Positions 18,746-27,908 of a stretch of 64,000 nucleotides of DNA are shown piece by piece. Source of the DNA: Rhodobacteraceae bacterium LMO-JJ12 (lineage in GTDB: Bacteria; Pseudomonadota; Alphaproteobacteria; Rhodobacterales; Rhodobacteraceae); contig JAKGBX010000001.1 of the NCBI GenBank assembly GCA_021555075.1, positions 1,860,001 through 1,924,000 on the forward strand, in the 5' to 3' direction. Position 1 is the stretch's first letter. Every line of letters begins with the position of its first letter. The position numbers were made by a program, and so were the translations under genes. Under the pieces are notes generated by a model, which ran no database searches, was not told where the DNA came from, and saw only the letters and a list, made by a program, of their open reading frames with translations.

Positions 18746-19774
18746 ATGACCCATAAAATCGCCATTCTGGGCGCCTCTGGCTATACCGGCGCCGAACTGA
18801 TCCGATTGATCGCAACGCATGGCGATATCGAGATCGCCGCTTTGGGCGCGTTTTCCAAGGCGGGGCAGAGTCTGGCCGAAGTATTTCCGCATCTGCGCCA
18901 TCTCGATTTGCCCGATATGGTCAGCTTTGACGAGATTGATTTCTCGACGATTGACCTGTGTTTTTGTGCGTTGCCGCATAAGACCAGCCAGGAAGTGATC
19001 TCAAACCTGCCACGAGATTTGAAAATTGTCGATCTTTCGGCGGATTTCAGGCTGCGCGATCCGGCTGAGTATGAGAAATGGTATGGCAATCCGCATAGCG
19101 CCGTCGAAATGCAGAAAGAGGCGGTCTATGGGCTGACCGAGTTCTATCGCGACGAGATCAAAGGCGCGCGGCTGGTAGCCGGAACGGGCTGTAACGCCGC
19201 GACGGGGCAATTTGCGCTGCGTCCACTGATTTCTGCCGGTGTGATTGGGCTTGATGACATCATTCTTGACCTGAAATGCGGGGTGTCCGGTGCCGGACGG
19301 TCGCTAAAGGAAAATCTGCTGCATGCCGAATTGTCAGAAGGCTATAACGCCTATGCCGTCGGCGGCACGCACCGCCACCTGGGCGAATTTGATCAGGAAT
19401 TCAGCGCGTTGGCAGGCCGCGAGGTCAAGATTCAGTTTACGCCGCATCTGATGCCGGCCAACCGGGGCATTCTGGCGACCGGTTATGTTTCGGGGGATGC
19501 GGGCGAGATTCATGAGACCTTTGCCAAGGCCTATGCGAACGAACCGTTCATCGAAGTGCTGCCATTTGGCGAAACACCCAGCACGCATCATGTCAGGGGG
19601 TCGAATTTCTGTCATATCGGTGTGACGGGGGATCGTATCAAGGGACGCGCCATTGTGGTGACGGCACTGGATAACCTGACAAAAGGTAGCAGTGGGCAGG
19701 CCTTGCAGAACGCCAATCTGATGTTAGGTCTGAAAGAGACACAAGGGCTGATGTTACCGCCCTGTTTTCCGTGA
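18746..19774 (+). CDS. argC: N-acetyl-gamma-glutamyl-phosphate reductase ArgC
   Basis: ArgC reduces N-acetylglutamyl phosphate to the semialdehyde with NADPH in arginine synthesis. The protein is 342 aa (type 1 length). The Rossmann start [15 protein letters not shown], the catalytic Cys149 in [11 protein letters not shown], and the conserved [12 protein letters not shown]-like segment are clear. It is followed after 13 bases by ccmE, so arginine synthesis and cytochrome maturation genes are probably co-transcribed here. Confidence 0.96.
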   Translation: MTHKIAILGASGYTGAELIRLIATHGDIEIAALGAFSKAGQSLAEVFPHLRHLDLPDMVSFDEIDFSTIDLCFCALPHKTSQEVISNLPRDLKIVDLSADFRLRDPAEYEKWYGNPHSAVEMQKEAVYGLTEFYRDEIKGARLVAGTGCNAATGQFALRPLISAGVIGLDDIILDLKCGVSGAGRSLKENLLHAELSEGYNAYAVGGTHRHLGEFDQEFSALAGREVKIQFTPHLMPANRGILATGYVSGDAGEIHETFAKAYANEPFIEVLPFGETPSTHHVRGSNFCHIGVTGDRIKGRAIVVTALDNLTKGSSGQALQNANLMLGLKETQGLMLPPCFP

Positions 19775-19787
19775 GAGGAGACGAGTC

Positions 19788-20234
19788 ATGAAGGGTTTGA
19801 AGAAGAAGCGCCGGGTGCAGGTTATCCTGCTGGCGGTCGTGGCCTTGACGATTTCCACCGCGCTGATCGGATATGCCATGCGTGACGGAATCAATTTCTT
19901 CCGCTCGCCCAGCCAAGTGGTTGAGGCGCCGCCGGAACCGAACGAGACGTTTCGGTTGGGTGGTTTGGTTGAGACCGGCAGCATTGTGCGCGGACAGGGC
20001 GAGACTGTAACGTTCAACGTGACGGATGGGGGCGAAGTTGTGAAGGTGGCCTATAAGGGCGTTCTGCCTGACCTTTTCGCCGAAGATCAAGGCATGATTG
20101 GCACCGGAAAATACATCAACGGTGTATTTCAAGCCACTGAAATTCTTGCCAAACACGATGAGACCTATATGCCGCGCGAAGTAGTGGATGCGCTCAAGGA
20201 GCAAGGCGTCTATCAAGAACCGAGCGATAGCTAA
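19788..20234 (+). CDS. ccmE: Cytochrome c maturation haem chaperone CcmE
   Basis: CcmE binds haem covalently in the periplasm and passes it to CcmF/CcmH for attachment to apocytochrome c. The 148-residue protein has a basic N terminus, one membrane anchor (about 10-30), an OB-fold domain, and the haem-binding HxxxY motif at His123-Tyr127 (KHDETYMP). The GH108 and holin genes separate it from ccmF and ccmH. Confidence 0.95.
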   Translation: MKGLKKKRRVQVILLAVVALTISTALIGYAMRDGINFFRSPSQVVEAPPEPNETFRLGGLVETGSIVRGQGETVTFNVTDGGEVVKVAYKGVLPDLFAEDQGMIGTGKYINGVFQATEILAKHDETYMPREVVDALKEQGVYQEPSDS

Positions 20235-20242
20235 GCAAGCGG

Positions 20243-20250
20243 TTAACCAT
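20243..20250 (+). promoter_or_regulatory. Possible CtrA half-site upstream of the GTA-type endolysin
   Basis: TTAACCAT, inside a GGTTAACC palindrome, lies 43 bases before the endolysin start. It matches one half of the alphaproteobacterial CtrA site, but no second half-site is present at the usual spacing. CtrA is known to act in gene transfer agent expression in Rhodobacter capsulatus. The assignment is weak. Confidence 0.3.
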
Positions 20251-20292
20251 TTCGGATCAGGCTTTCCCCTAATGTGAGGGAAGGTCTGATTC

Positions 20293-20904
20293 ATGATATC
20301 GGTTCGAGAGATTGCCGAAGAAATTGTCGCGCGTGAGGGCGGGTTTGTGAATGATCCCGATGATCCGGGCGGGGCGACAAATTTCGGCGTGACAATTCAC
20401 ACAATGCGACGGCTGGGGCTGGATCTCGATCGTGATGGCGATGTGGATGTGGCGGATGTGCAAACCCTGACGCGCGCGCAGGCCGTAGAAATTTTCATCG
20501 AGCATTATTTTCATCGCCCGCAGATCAATACATTGCCCGAGGCTGTGCAGGCGTCGATGTTTGACATGTATGTCAACGCCGGGGGCAATGCAGTGAGGCT
20601 TTTGCAACGTTTGTTGGGCGACATGGGGTTCGAGTTGACTGTTGACGGGGTTATCGGACCGTTAACCGCTACGGCCGCGAAGGCTGCCGCAGGTAAAGGG
20701 CCGGAGCAATTTGGTGATGCCTACGGGATCGCGCGGCGCAATTATTACTTCCGTCTGGGCGACCGCCGCCCGGCAAGCCGGAAGTATGCGCGAACGCAAG
20801 CAGGCGGCAAGGGCGGTTGGATTCGGCGGGCCGAGGCGTTCATCAACCCGCGCTATCATCTGAGCGCGGCACAATTTCGCGAAAGGGTGGCGAAATGGGA
20901 TTGA
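20293..20904 (+). CDS. GH108 endolysin (N-acetylmuramidase), gene transfer agent release type
   Basis: This 203-residue peptidoglycan hydrolase has the GH108 signature, with catalytic Glu15 in AREGGFVNDPDDPGGATNFG. The second half matches the family's peptidoglycan-binding C-terminal part (VDGVIGPLT and following). Residues 44-55 form an almost ideal EF-hand/dockerin calcium loop (DLDRDGDVDVAD). There is no signal peptide, so export would need the holin encoded by the next gene, which overlaps it by 10 bp. In Rhodobacter capsulatus an equivalent endolysin-holin pair outside the main GTA cluster (rcc00555/rcc00556) lyses cells to release gene transfer agent particles. No phage genes surround it here. 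Confidence 0.88.
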   Translation: MISVREIAEEIVAREGGFVNDPDDPGGATNFGVTIHTMRRLGLDLDRDGDVDVADVQTLTRAQAVEIFIEHYFHRPQINTLPEAVQASMFDMYVNAGGNAVRLLQRLLGDMGFELTVDGVIGPLTATAAKAAAGKGPEQFGDAYGIARRNYYFRLGDRRPASRKYARTQAGGKGGWIRRAEAFINPRYHLSAAQFRERVAKWD

Positions 20905-21485
20905 TCGAACGTGTCTTGCAGGTGGTGTTTGGCAATGGACGAAATGTGGTGAAAGACACCGTGGAAGTGTTTCGCGAAAATGCCGACGCAGGAGCCGCCC
21001 GCGACGCGGAAGTGCGGGCAAAGACGCTAAGCCAGTTCGGTTCGGAGTTTGTCGTGGTCGAGCGTGGGTGGTTTGACCGGTTGATGGACGCCCTCAACCG
21101 GCTGCCGCGCCCGGCGTTGGCCTTTGGCACGTTGGGGTTGTTCATAGCGGCGATGGTCGATCCCGTCTGGTTTGCCTCACGTATGCAGGGAATTGCGCTG
21201 GTACCGGAACCGTTATGGTGGCTGTTGGGCGCGATCGTGACGTTTTATTTCGGGGCGCGGCATCAATCGAAAAGGCAGGACTATCGCCGCCAGATCACCG
21301 ACACATTGGTTTTGGCCCCTCAAGTGGTGAGTAATCTTGCCGCGCTTGGGGCGCTGGAGAGGGGAGCAGGCCGCCCCGGTGCGGCGGCCACCGGGCACGA
21401 TTCGCAGGCCGTAATTGAAACGCTGGCGCCTGATGAAAACCCGGCGTTGAATACTTGGCAACGCAGCGCCGATTTCGGCCGGTGA
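20895..21485 (+). CDS. 3-TM holin, gene transfer agent release type
   Basis: A 196-residue protein resembling the Pfam GTA_holin_3TM family. It has an amphipathic N terminus (GLIERVLQVVFGNGRNVVKDTVEVF), then hydrophobic segments near residues 72-90 and 101-118 (WWLLGAIVTFYFG), then a basic and disordered cytoplasmic tail. ATG 20895 lies inside the end of the endolysin gene, with GGGTGG just before it. A frame from 20817 exists but would read through the endolysin. It would form membrane pores that give the leaderless endolysin access to the cell wall. Confidence 0.85.
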   Translation: MGLIERVLQVVFGNGRNVVKDTVEVFRENADAGAARDAEVRAKTLSQFGSEFVVVERGWFDRLMDALNRLPRPALAFGTLGLFIAAMVDPVWFASRMQGIALVPEPLWWLLGAIVTFYFGARHQSKRQDYRRQITDTLVLAPQVVSNLAALGALERGAGRPGAAATGHDSQAVIETLAPDENPALNTWQRSADFGR

Positions 21486-21566
21486 ACGCCAAAATGTGAT
21501 CGAGATTGCCGGGGATTCCGGTCGATTGTCATTGGCCCGGCGGGCGCGGCGCAATATAGAGGGGGC

Positions 21567-23540
21567 ATGATAGCAGAACTCGGACATTTCGCCCTCATCC
21601 TCGCCTTCCTGATCGCCCTCATGCAGTCGGTCATTCCATTGGTTGGTGCCCAGAAACGCTGGCCCGGCTGGATGGCTTTTGCCGAACCCGCCGCGAATGC
21701 GCAATTCGTGTTGACGCTTTTTGCGTTCGGCGCGCTGACTTATAGTTTCGTGACCTCGGATTTCTCGGTCGCCCTGGTGGCCAATAACAGCCATTCGGCC
21801 AAACCGATGCTCTATAAGATCACTGGGGTGTGGGGAAACCACGAGGGTTCGATGCTGCTCTGGGTTCTCATCGTGACGCTGTTTGGCGCGATGGCGCAGT
21901 GGTTTGGTAGCAACCTGCCGCCCAGTTTCAAGGCACGTGTATTGTCGGTGCAGGGCATGATCGGGGCCGCGTTTTTTGCATTTATTCTGTTCACATCAAA
22001 CCCGTTTTTGCGCCTTGAAGTGGCGCCGTTTGATGGGAATGATCTCAATCCGTTGTTGCAAGATCCGGGCCTCGCCTTCCATCCGCCGTTTCTCTATCTT
22101 GGGTATGTCGGTCTTTCGATGGCGTTTTCCTTTGCGGTTGCCGCGTTGATTGAAGGGCGGGTCGATGCGGCCTGGGGCCGTTGGGTGCGGCCTTGGACGT
22201 TGGCGGCCTGGGTTTTCCTGACCGTGGGGATCGCGCTCGGCTCGTGGTGGGCCTATTACGAACTTGGCTGGGGTGGATTCTGGTTCTGGGATCCGGTGGA
22301 AAATGCCAGCTTCATGCCTTGGCTGATCTCTGTGGCGTTGTTGCATTCGTCGACTGTGGTCGAAAAACGCGAAAGCCTTAAAAGCTGGAGCATTTTGCTG
22401 GCGATCATTGCCTTTGGCTTTTCGCTGATCGGTGCATTCATCACCCGCTCGGGCATCATCACCTCGGTGCATGCCTTTGCCAGTGATCCCGAACGCGGTG
22501 TTTTCCTGCTCCTGATCATAGTGGTGTTTGTCGGGGCTGCGCTGACGCTCTTTACGGCGCGGGCCGGTGCAATGGAGGCCAAGGGAGTATTTGGTTTCAT
22601 CAGCCGGGAATCGGCGCTTTTGGCCAACAATATCCTCTTGGGCGTAGCGACGTTCGTGGTGTTTGTCGGCACGATCTGGCCGCTGGTTTCAGAGATGTTC
22701 TTTGACCGAAAACTGTCGGTGGGTGCGCCGTTTTTCAATCAGGCCTTCACACCTTTCATGGTGATGCTCGGGATAATTTTGCCGATTGGGGCGATGTTGC
22801 CCTGGAAGCGGGCCAAGCTTGGCCGTGTGATGCGCAATCTGATGCCGGCGGCAATTCTGGCGCTGGCGGTGGGTGCGCTGGTCTGGGCGATGCAGAGCGA
22901 ACGCACAACGCTTGGTCCAATCGGGCTGATGCTGGCTGCGTGGCTGGTGGCGGGTTCCGTAACGGATCTTTTCGTGCGCACCGGGCAGCGCAGGTCAGGC
23001 CGTCTGATGCGGCTGATGCGTTTGCCAAGGGCCGATTGGGGCAAGGCCGTTGCCCACGCGGGCATGGGGATAACAATTGCCGGGATCTCTGCAATGCTGG
23101 CTTGGGAGGCCGAAGATATTCGCGTGGTGCAGAAGGGCGAAAGCTTTGATGTGTCGGGCTATACGCTGACTCTTGAGGGGGTCGAGGAACTTCCGGGGCC
23201 GAACTATACGACGACCATGGGGATTGTGCGCCTGACACAGGATGGCAGCGAGATCACGACGTTGACGCCCGAAAAACGGTTTTATCCAGTGCAAGGCACG
23301 CCGACAACCGAGGCGGCCATCGATATTGGCTTTTGGCGCGACATCTATGTGGTGATCGGTGATCCGCAGATGGGCGGTGGCTGGGCGATGCGGGTCTATT
23401 TCAAACCGTTGGCCAACTGGATCTGGGGCGGCTCGATTCTGATGGCGCTCGGCGGGTTGTTGTCGCTGACCGATCGACGCTATCGTGTTGCGGCGGGCGC
23501 TCGCAAGGCGCGGCCAATCAAAGGGGTTCCTGCGGAATGA
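21567..23540 (+). CDS. ccmF: Haem lyase subunit CcmF
   Basis: CcmF is the multi-spanning haem lyase core that attaches haem to apocytochrome c with CcmH and CcmI. The 657-residue protein has many membrane helices. It has the tryptophan-rich periplasmic WWD motif (WGGFWFWDPVENASFMPWL) near residues 233-251 and conserved His residues in the HLxxHxSx-type segments. GAGGGGG precedes the ATG. Its last 4 bases overlap ccmH. Confidence 0.96.
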   Translation: MIAELGHFALILAFLIALMQSVIPLVGAQKRWPGWMAFAEPAANAQFVLTLFAFGALTYSFVTSDFSVALVANNSHSAKPMLYKITGVWGNHEGSMLLWVLIVTLFGAMAQWFGSNLPPSFKARVLSVQGMIGAAFFAFILFTSNPFLRLEVAPFDGNDLNPLLQDPGLAFHPPFLYLGYVGLSMAFSFAVAALIEGRVDAAWGRWVRPWTLAAWVFLTVGIALGSWWAYYELGWGGFWFWDPVENASFMPWLISVALLHSSTVVEKRESLKSWSILLAIIAFGFSLIGAFITRSGIITSVHAFASDPERGVFLLLIIVVFVGAALTLFTARAGAMEAKGVFGFISRESALLANNILLGVATFVVFVGTIWPLVSEMFFDRKLSVGAPFFNQAFTPFMVMLGIILPIGAMLPWKRAKLGRVMRNLMPAAILALAVGALVWAMQSERTTLGPIGLMLAAWLVAGSVTDLFVRTGQRRSGRLMRLMRLPRADWGKAVAHAGMGITIAGISAMLAWEAEDIRVVQKGESFDVSGYTLTLEGVEELPGPNYTTTMGIVRLTQDGSEITTLTPEKRFYPVQGTPTTEAAIDIGFWRDIYVVIGDPQMGGGWAMRVYFKPLANWIWGGSILMALGGLLSLTDRRYRVAAGARKARPIKGVPAE

Positions 23541-23989
23541 AACGTCTGATCCTCGCGCTGATGCTGTTGGCGACACCGCTGGCAGCGGTGCAGCCGGACG
23601 AAATTCTTGACGATCCGGTGCTTGAGGCACGGGCGCGTGAGATTTCCAAGGGGCTGCGCTGTCTGGTGTGCCGCAATGAAAACATCGACGACAGCAATGC
23701 CGATCTGGCGCGCGATCTGCGGTTGGAGGTGCGTGAGCAACTGACCGAAGGCGCCAGCAACGACGAGGTCATTGACTTTCTCGTGGGGAAATACGGCGAA
23801 TACGTACTTTTGCAGCCGCAAGCCAAGGGCAGCAATTGGGTGCTTTATGCTGCTGGTCCGGGAATGCTTGTGCTGGGGGTGCTGGGCGGGTTGCTCTACC
23901 TGCGGCGGCGCTCTTACGGTGTTGCCCCGGCTGAGACGGCGCTCAGCGATGACGAAGCCACGCGGCTTGATGAAATCATGAAAGAGTGA
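23537..23989 (+). CDS. ccmH: Cytochrome c maturation thiol oxidoreductase CcmH
   Basis: CcmH keeps the haem-binding cysteines of apocytochrome c reduced. The 150-residue protein has a signal peptide, the LRCLVCRN motif (Cys42, Cys45) and one membrane helix near 107-125. The fused CcmI-like C-terminal domain of enterobacterial CcmH is absent, which is normal for alphaproteobacteria. It overlaps ccmF by 4 bp. Confidence 0.95.
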   Translation: MKRLILALMLLATPLAAVQPDEILDDPVLEARAREISKGLRCLVCRNENIDDSNADLARDLRLEVREQLTEGASNDEVIDFLVGKYGEYVLLQPQAKGSNWVLYAAGPGMLVLGVLGGLLYLRRRSYGVAPAETALSDDEATRLDEIMKE

Positions 23990-24073
23990 CGTCGGGTTTT
24001 GCTTTCAGAAGATTGAGAGGCCGGGTTTCAATATCTTGTGCTGAACAGGAACGGCCGAAAGGGAAACGCGGAC

Positions 24074-24850
24074 ATGGATTATACGACGATTACCTACACG
24101 GTTGAGGACAATATCTGTCTCATCACTCTAAACCGACCCGACAAAATGAATGCGTTGACTGCAAAGATGCGGGCCGAGATCACCGATGCCGTGCTGCACT
24201 GTGAAAGGGATGGCGCGCGTGTGGTCGTGATGACGGGGGCGGGGAATGCATTCTGCTCGGGTCAGGATCTTGGTGATGCCAGCGTCGGGGGGCTTGATCT
24301 GGAACGCGGGTTGCGCGACGAATATAACCCCATGCTCAAGGCTATTTCTGATTGCGCTGTGCCGGTAATTGCGGCGGTGAACGGGCCGGCTGCGGGGGCA
24401 GGGGCCAATCTTGCGTTGGCTGCGGATGTGGTGATTGCCGCCGAGAGTGCTTATTTCATGCAGGCGTTTACGCGCATCGGGTTGATCCCGGATGCGGGCG
24501 GAACCTATTGGTTGCCGCGCAATATGGGTGGTGCCAAAGCGATGGGGGCGGCACTTTTTGCCGATAAGATCAGCGCGAAGCAGGCCGATGACTGGGGCAT
24601 GATCTGGGAAGCGGTTGCAGATGAAGCGTTCGAGGCGCAGTGGAAATCACGCGCCGAATTTCTGGCGAAGGGACCGACGCGGGCTTTCCAGATGACCAAA
24701 CGGGCAATTCGCAACAGTTGGAATAATCCGTTTGAGGATCAACTGACCCTGGAAGCGAAATTGCAGGGTAAGGTCGGAAAGAGCCGCGATTTCATGGAAG
24801 GCGTTGTGTCTTTCCTGGAAAAACGCAAAGCGCATTTCGAAGGGCGCTAG
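24074..24850 (+). CDS. paaG: Enoyl-CoA hydratase/isomerase, PaaG-like
   Basis: A crotonase-fold protein of 258 aa. The CSGQDLGD loop (first oxyanion-hole segment) and the TRIGLIPDAGGTYWLPR segment are characteristic of PaaG, the 1,2-epoxyphenylacetyl-CoA isomerase of phenylacetate breakdown. The rest of a paa cluster is not in this window, so a general enoyl-CoA hydratase role is possible. The ATG at 24074 fits family length; the frame extends to 24038 without a ribosome site. Confidence 0.82.
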   Translation: MDYTTITYTVEDNICLITLNRPDKMNALTAKMRAEITDAVLHCERDGARVVVMTGAGNAFCSGQDLGDASVGGLDLERGLRDEYNPMLKAISDCAVPVIAAVNGPAAGAGANLALAADVVIAAESAYFMQAFTRIGLIPDAGGTYWLPRNMGGAKAMGAALFADKISAKQADDWGMIWEAVADEAFEAQWKSRAEFLAKGPTRAFQMTKRAIRNSWNNPFEDQLTLEAKLQGKVGKSRDFMEGVVSFLEKRKAHFEGR

Positions 24851-24902
24851 GACGCTGACACGACCCTGTTGAACGTTCGAAGTCTTAATGAGATCCTTGT
24901 TG

Positions 24903-24940
24903 AAAAAGCCGCCAATCCCGGGACGGATGGCGGCTTTTTT
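24903..24940. terminator. Bidirectional terminator between paaG and gltA
   Basis: A 6-bp GC stem (GCCGCC/GGCGGC) is flanked by A5 on the left and T6 on the right. It can therefore act as an intrinsic terminator for paaG on the plus strand and for gltA on the minus strand. The loop is 15 nt. Confidence 0.85.
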
Positions 24941-24954
24941 CATTAGGCGTGGCA

Positions 24955-24989
24955 CCGCTGCCCCCGGTATTCGAATTCGGGGGCAGCGG
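24955..24989 (-). terminator. Strong hairpin after gltA
   Basis: A 12-bp perfect stem (CCGCTGCCCCCG/CGGGGGCAGCGG) with an 11-nt AT-rich palindromic loop (contains TTCGAATT) starts 11 bases after the gltA stop. No T run follows, so it probably stabilises the gltA 3' end or backs up the neighbouring terminator. Confidence 0.7.
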
Positions 24990-24999
24990 CTGTTTTGGC

Positions 25000-26295
25000 T
25001 CAGCGGTTTTCGACGTTCACATAGTCGCGCTCGGTCTCGCCGAGGTAAAGCTGACGCGGGCGACCGATCTTGTGTGCCGGGTCCGAGAACTGCTCTTTCC
25101 ACTGGGAAATCCAACCGACAGTGCGCGAAAGTGCAAAGATCGGCGTGAACATCGAGGTGGGGAAACCCATCGCTTCGAGAATGATGCCAGAATAGAAGTC
25201 GACGTTCGGGAACAGCTTTTTCTCTGTGAAGTAAGGATCGGCGAGCGCAGCGGCTTCCAGTTCCTTGGCGACCTGAAGCACCGGGTTGTTTTCGATGCCC
25301 AGAAGATCGAGCACCTCGTCGGCCGATTGCTTCATCACCTTGGCGCGTGGATCGAAGTTCTTGTAGACCCTGTGACCAAAGCCCATCAGGCGGAACGGAT
25401 CGTTTTTGTCCTTGGCGCGGGCGATAAATTCGGGAATGCGGTCAGGCGTTCCGATCTCCTTGAGCATTTCAAGGCAAGCCTGGTTTGCGCCACCATGGGC
25501 CGGCCCCCAGAGACAAGCGATGCCAGCGGCGATACAGGCGAACGGATTGGCACCCGAAGAAGAGGCGAGGCGCACCGTCGATGTCGAGGCGTTTTGCTCG
25601 TGATCGGCATGCAGGGTAAAGATACGGTCCATCGCGCGCGAAAGGATCGGGTCTACCTGATAATCCTCGGCCGGGACGGCAAAGCACATGTAGAGAAAGT
25701 TTGACGCGTAATCGAGATCGTTACGCGGATAGACGAAGGGCTGGCCGACCGAATATTTATAGGCCATTGCCGCGATCGTGGGCAGTTTGGCAATGAGCCG
25801 GATCGAAGCGACTTCGCGCTGCCAGGGATCGCTGACGTCGGCACTGTCGGCATAGAAGGCCGACATGGCACCGATCACGCCAACCAGCGTGGCCATCGGA
25901 TGCGCATCACGGCGGAATCCCCGGAAGAAATTGTGCATCTGTTCGTGCACCATGGTGTGCCGGGTGACGTTGTTTTCAAACTCTTCAAGGTCGGTCGCTG
26001 TTGGCAACTCACCATAAAGCAGCAGGTAGCAAACTTCGAGGTAATGCGATTTCTCGGCCAGTTGGTCGATTGGGTAGCCGCGATGCAAAAGCTCGCCCTT
26101 GTCACCGTCAATGAAGGTGATCGTGCTTTCGCAGGAGGCCGTCGACGTGAAACCGGGATCATAGGTGAACACACCTGCGTCGGCGTAGAGCTTGCGGATG
26201 TCGATCACGTCCGGACCCGTCGTTGGCGACAGGACAGGCAGCTCGAATGATTTACCGTCGATGGTAAGGGTGGCGGTTTTGGGGCTGTCTGTCAT
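25000..26295 (-). CDS. gltA: Citrate synthase GltA
   Basis: Type II citrate synthase of 431 aa, the first step of the TCA cycle. The catalytic residues lie in segments [12 protein letters not shown] (His), [15 protein letters not shown] (His) and the C-terminal NVDFYSG (Asp). The N-terminal beta domain ([26 protein letters not shown]) is the NADH-sensitive hexameric type. It lies downstream of gltX on the same strand, with its own 86-bp upstream space. Confidence 0.97.
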   Translation of the reverse strand: MTDSPKTATLTIDGKSFELPVLSPTTGPDVIDIRKLYADAGVFTYDPGFTSTASCESTITFIDGDKGELLHRGYPIDQLAEKSHYLEVCYLLLYGELPTATDLEEFENNVTRHTMVHEQMHNFFRGFRRDAHPMATLVGVIGAMSAFYADSADVSDPWQREVASIRLIAKLPTIAAMAYKYSVGQPFVYPRNDLDYASNFLYMCFAVPAEDYQVDPILSRAMDRIFTLHADHEQNASTSTVRLASSSGANPFACIAAGIACLWGPAHGGANQACLEMLKEIGTPDRIPEFIARAKDKNDPFRLMGFGHRVYKNFDPRAKVMKQSADEVLDLLGIENNPVLQVAKELEAAALADPYFTEKKLFPNVDFYSGIILEAMGFPTSMFTPIFALSRTVGWISQWKEQFSDPAHKIGRPRQLYLGETERDYVNVENR

Positions 26296-26381
26296 GGTTT
26301 TCCTTCCTCATTTCGTACGTCTGATGCGTGTCGGCACGCGCCAGTTCTAGTCTTTGCGGCTTTCCAGAAGGTAAACCCTTC

Positions 26382-27785
26382 TCAGGCCACGGTGGCGTCT
26401 TTCAGGCGGGCGATGGTTTCATCCCGCCCGAGAACCAGCATCATGTCGAACACACTTGGGCTGACACTGCGTCCGGCAAGAGCGGCGCGCATGGGCGCGG
26501 CAAGCTTGCCGAATTTCGTGTCTTGCTCTTCGGCGAAGCGGTTCAAAACATGTTCCAGATCGTCGCGGGACCAGCTAGCATTTTGCAGGTGCGGCGTCAA
26601 TTGACTGAGTATACCACGGGATGCAGCGTCAAGTGAACGAGCGGCTTTTTCATCGGTTTCAATTGGGCGCGTTTGAAGCACAAACGACGCTTTTTCAATG
26701 AGTTCCGGGAAAGTCTTTGCGCGTTCTTTTAACACCGGCATGGCCGCGGCCAGCATAGATTTTTTTGTGCCGTCCAACGCCGGTTGTCCGGTTACTTCAA
26801 GGTAGGCCAGCAGTTCTTGCAGCAACGCAGCATTGTCGGATGCCGCGATGTGCTGACCACAAATATTCTCGAGCTTCTTGAAATCGAACCGGGCAGGTGA
26901 CTTGCCGATTCCGGAGAGATCAAACCATTCCATGGCTTGAGTATCCGAAAAGAATTCATCATCGCCGTGGCTCCAGCCCAGCCGCGCAAGATAGTTACGC
27001 ATGCCCGCTGCCGGGTATCCCATCGCTTGATATTCTTCGACCCCGAGCGCGCCGTGACGCTTGGAGAGCTTCTTGCCGTCTGGTCCATGGATCAGCGGAA
27101 TATGCGCCCACACCGGCACATCCCAGCCCATCGCCTGATAGACAATCTGCTGGCGGGCGGCATTGTTGAGATGATCATCGCCCCGGATCACGTGGGTGAC
27201 GCCCATATCGTGATCATCGACCACCACGGCAAGCATGTAGACCGGTGAGCCGTCCGAGCGCAGCAGGATCATGTCATCGAGTTGATCGTTTCGGATGGTG
27301 ACATCGCCTTGGACTTGATCGGCAATCACCGTCTGACCCTCGCGCGGAGCCTTGAGGCGGATGGCGTAGGGCGCATCCGGGTAGCTGGCGGGATCAGCGT
27401 CGCGCCACGGACTCTGAAACAGGGTTGAGCGCTTTTCTTCGCGGGCCTTGTCGCGGAAAGCCTGAATTTCTTCCTGGGAGGAAAAGCATTTGTAGGCATG
27501 CCCGGCGTTCAACATGGCATTGGCCACCTCGGCGTGGCGTTCGGCACGGGCAAATTGGCTGACCACATCGCCGTCATGATCGAGACCGAGCCAAGCCAGC
27601 CCCTTGAGGATTGCTTCGCTCGCCTCGGGGGTGAAGCGGGCGCGATCGGTATCTTCGATGCGAAGCAGGAACTTGCCGCCACGCCCGCGTGCGAAAAGCC
27701 AGTTGAAAAGCGCCGTACGTGCGCCACCGATATGAAGGTATCCGGTGGGCGAGGGCGCAAAGCGGGTCACGATCGGCTGGGTCAT
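26382..27785 (-). CDS. gltX: Glutamate--tRNA ligase GltX
   Basis: Class I synthetase of 467 aa. The HIGH motif appears as [14 protein letters not shown] near residue 16 and the KMSKS loop as KKLSKRHG near residue 242. Many alphaproteobacteria have two gltX genes, one charging tRNA-Gln for the GatCAB route. Whether this one is discriminating cannot be told from sequence. It diverges from comEC. Confidence 0.95.
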   Translation of the reverse strand: MTQPIVTRFAPSPTGYLHIGGARTALFNWLFARGRGGKFLLRIEDTDRARFTPEASEAILKGLAWLGLDHDGDVVSQFARAERHAEVANAMLNAGHAYKCFSSQEEIQAFRDKAREEKRSTLFQSPWRDADPASYPDAPYAIRLKAPREGQTVIADQVQGDVTIRNDQLDDMILLRSDGSPVYMLAVVVDDHDMGVTHVIRGDDHLNNAARQQIVYQAMGWDVPVWAHIPLIHGPDGKKLSKRHGALGVEEYQAMGYPAAGMRNYLARLGWSHGDDEFFSDTQAMEWFDLSGIGKSPARFDFKKLENICGQHIAASDNAALLQELLAYLEVTGQPALDGTKKSMLAAAMPVLKERAKTFPELIEKASFVLQTRPIETDEKAARSLDAASRGILSQLTPHLQNASWSRDDLEHVLNRFAEEQDTKFGKLAAPMRAALAGRSVSPSVFDMMLVLGRDETIARLKDATVA

Positions 27786-27908
27786 CAGGCGTTAATCTTT
27801 CGGTAACCATGAACGGGATAGATTTGGGGCCTGTCTAATGTGTTTCGCGCCAGCGTTGAAGCGGGAATCATGCGTGGTGCGACCTCTTTGCACATGGGAA
27901 GGGCAATC

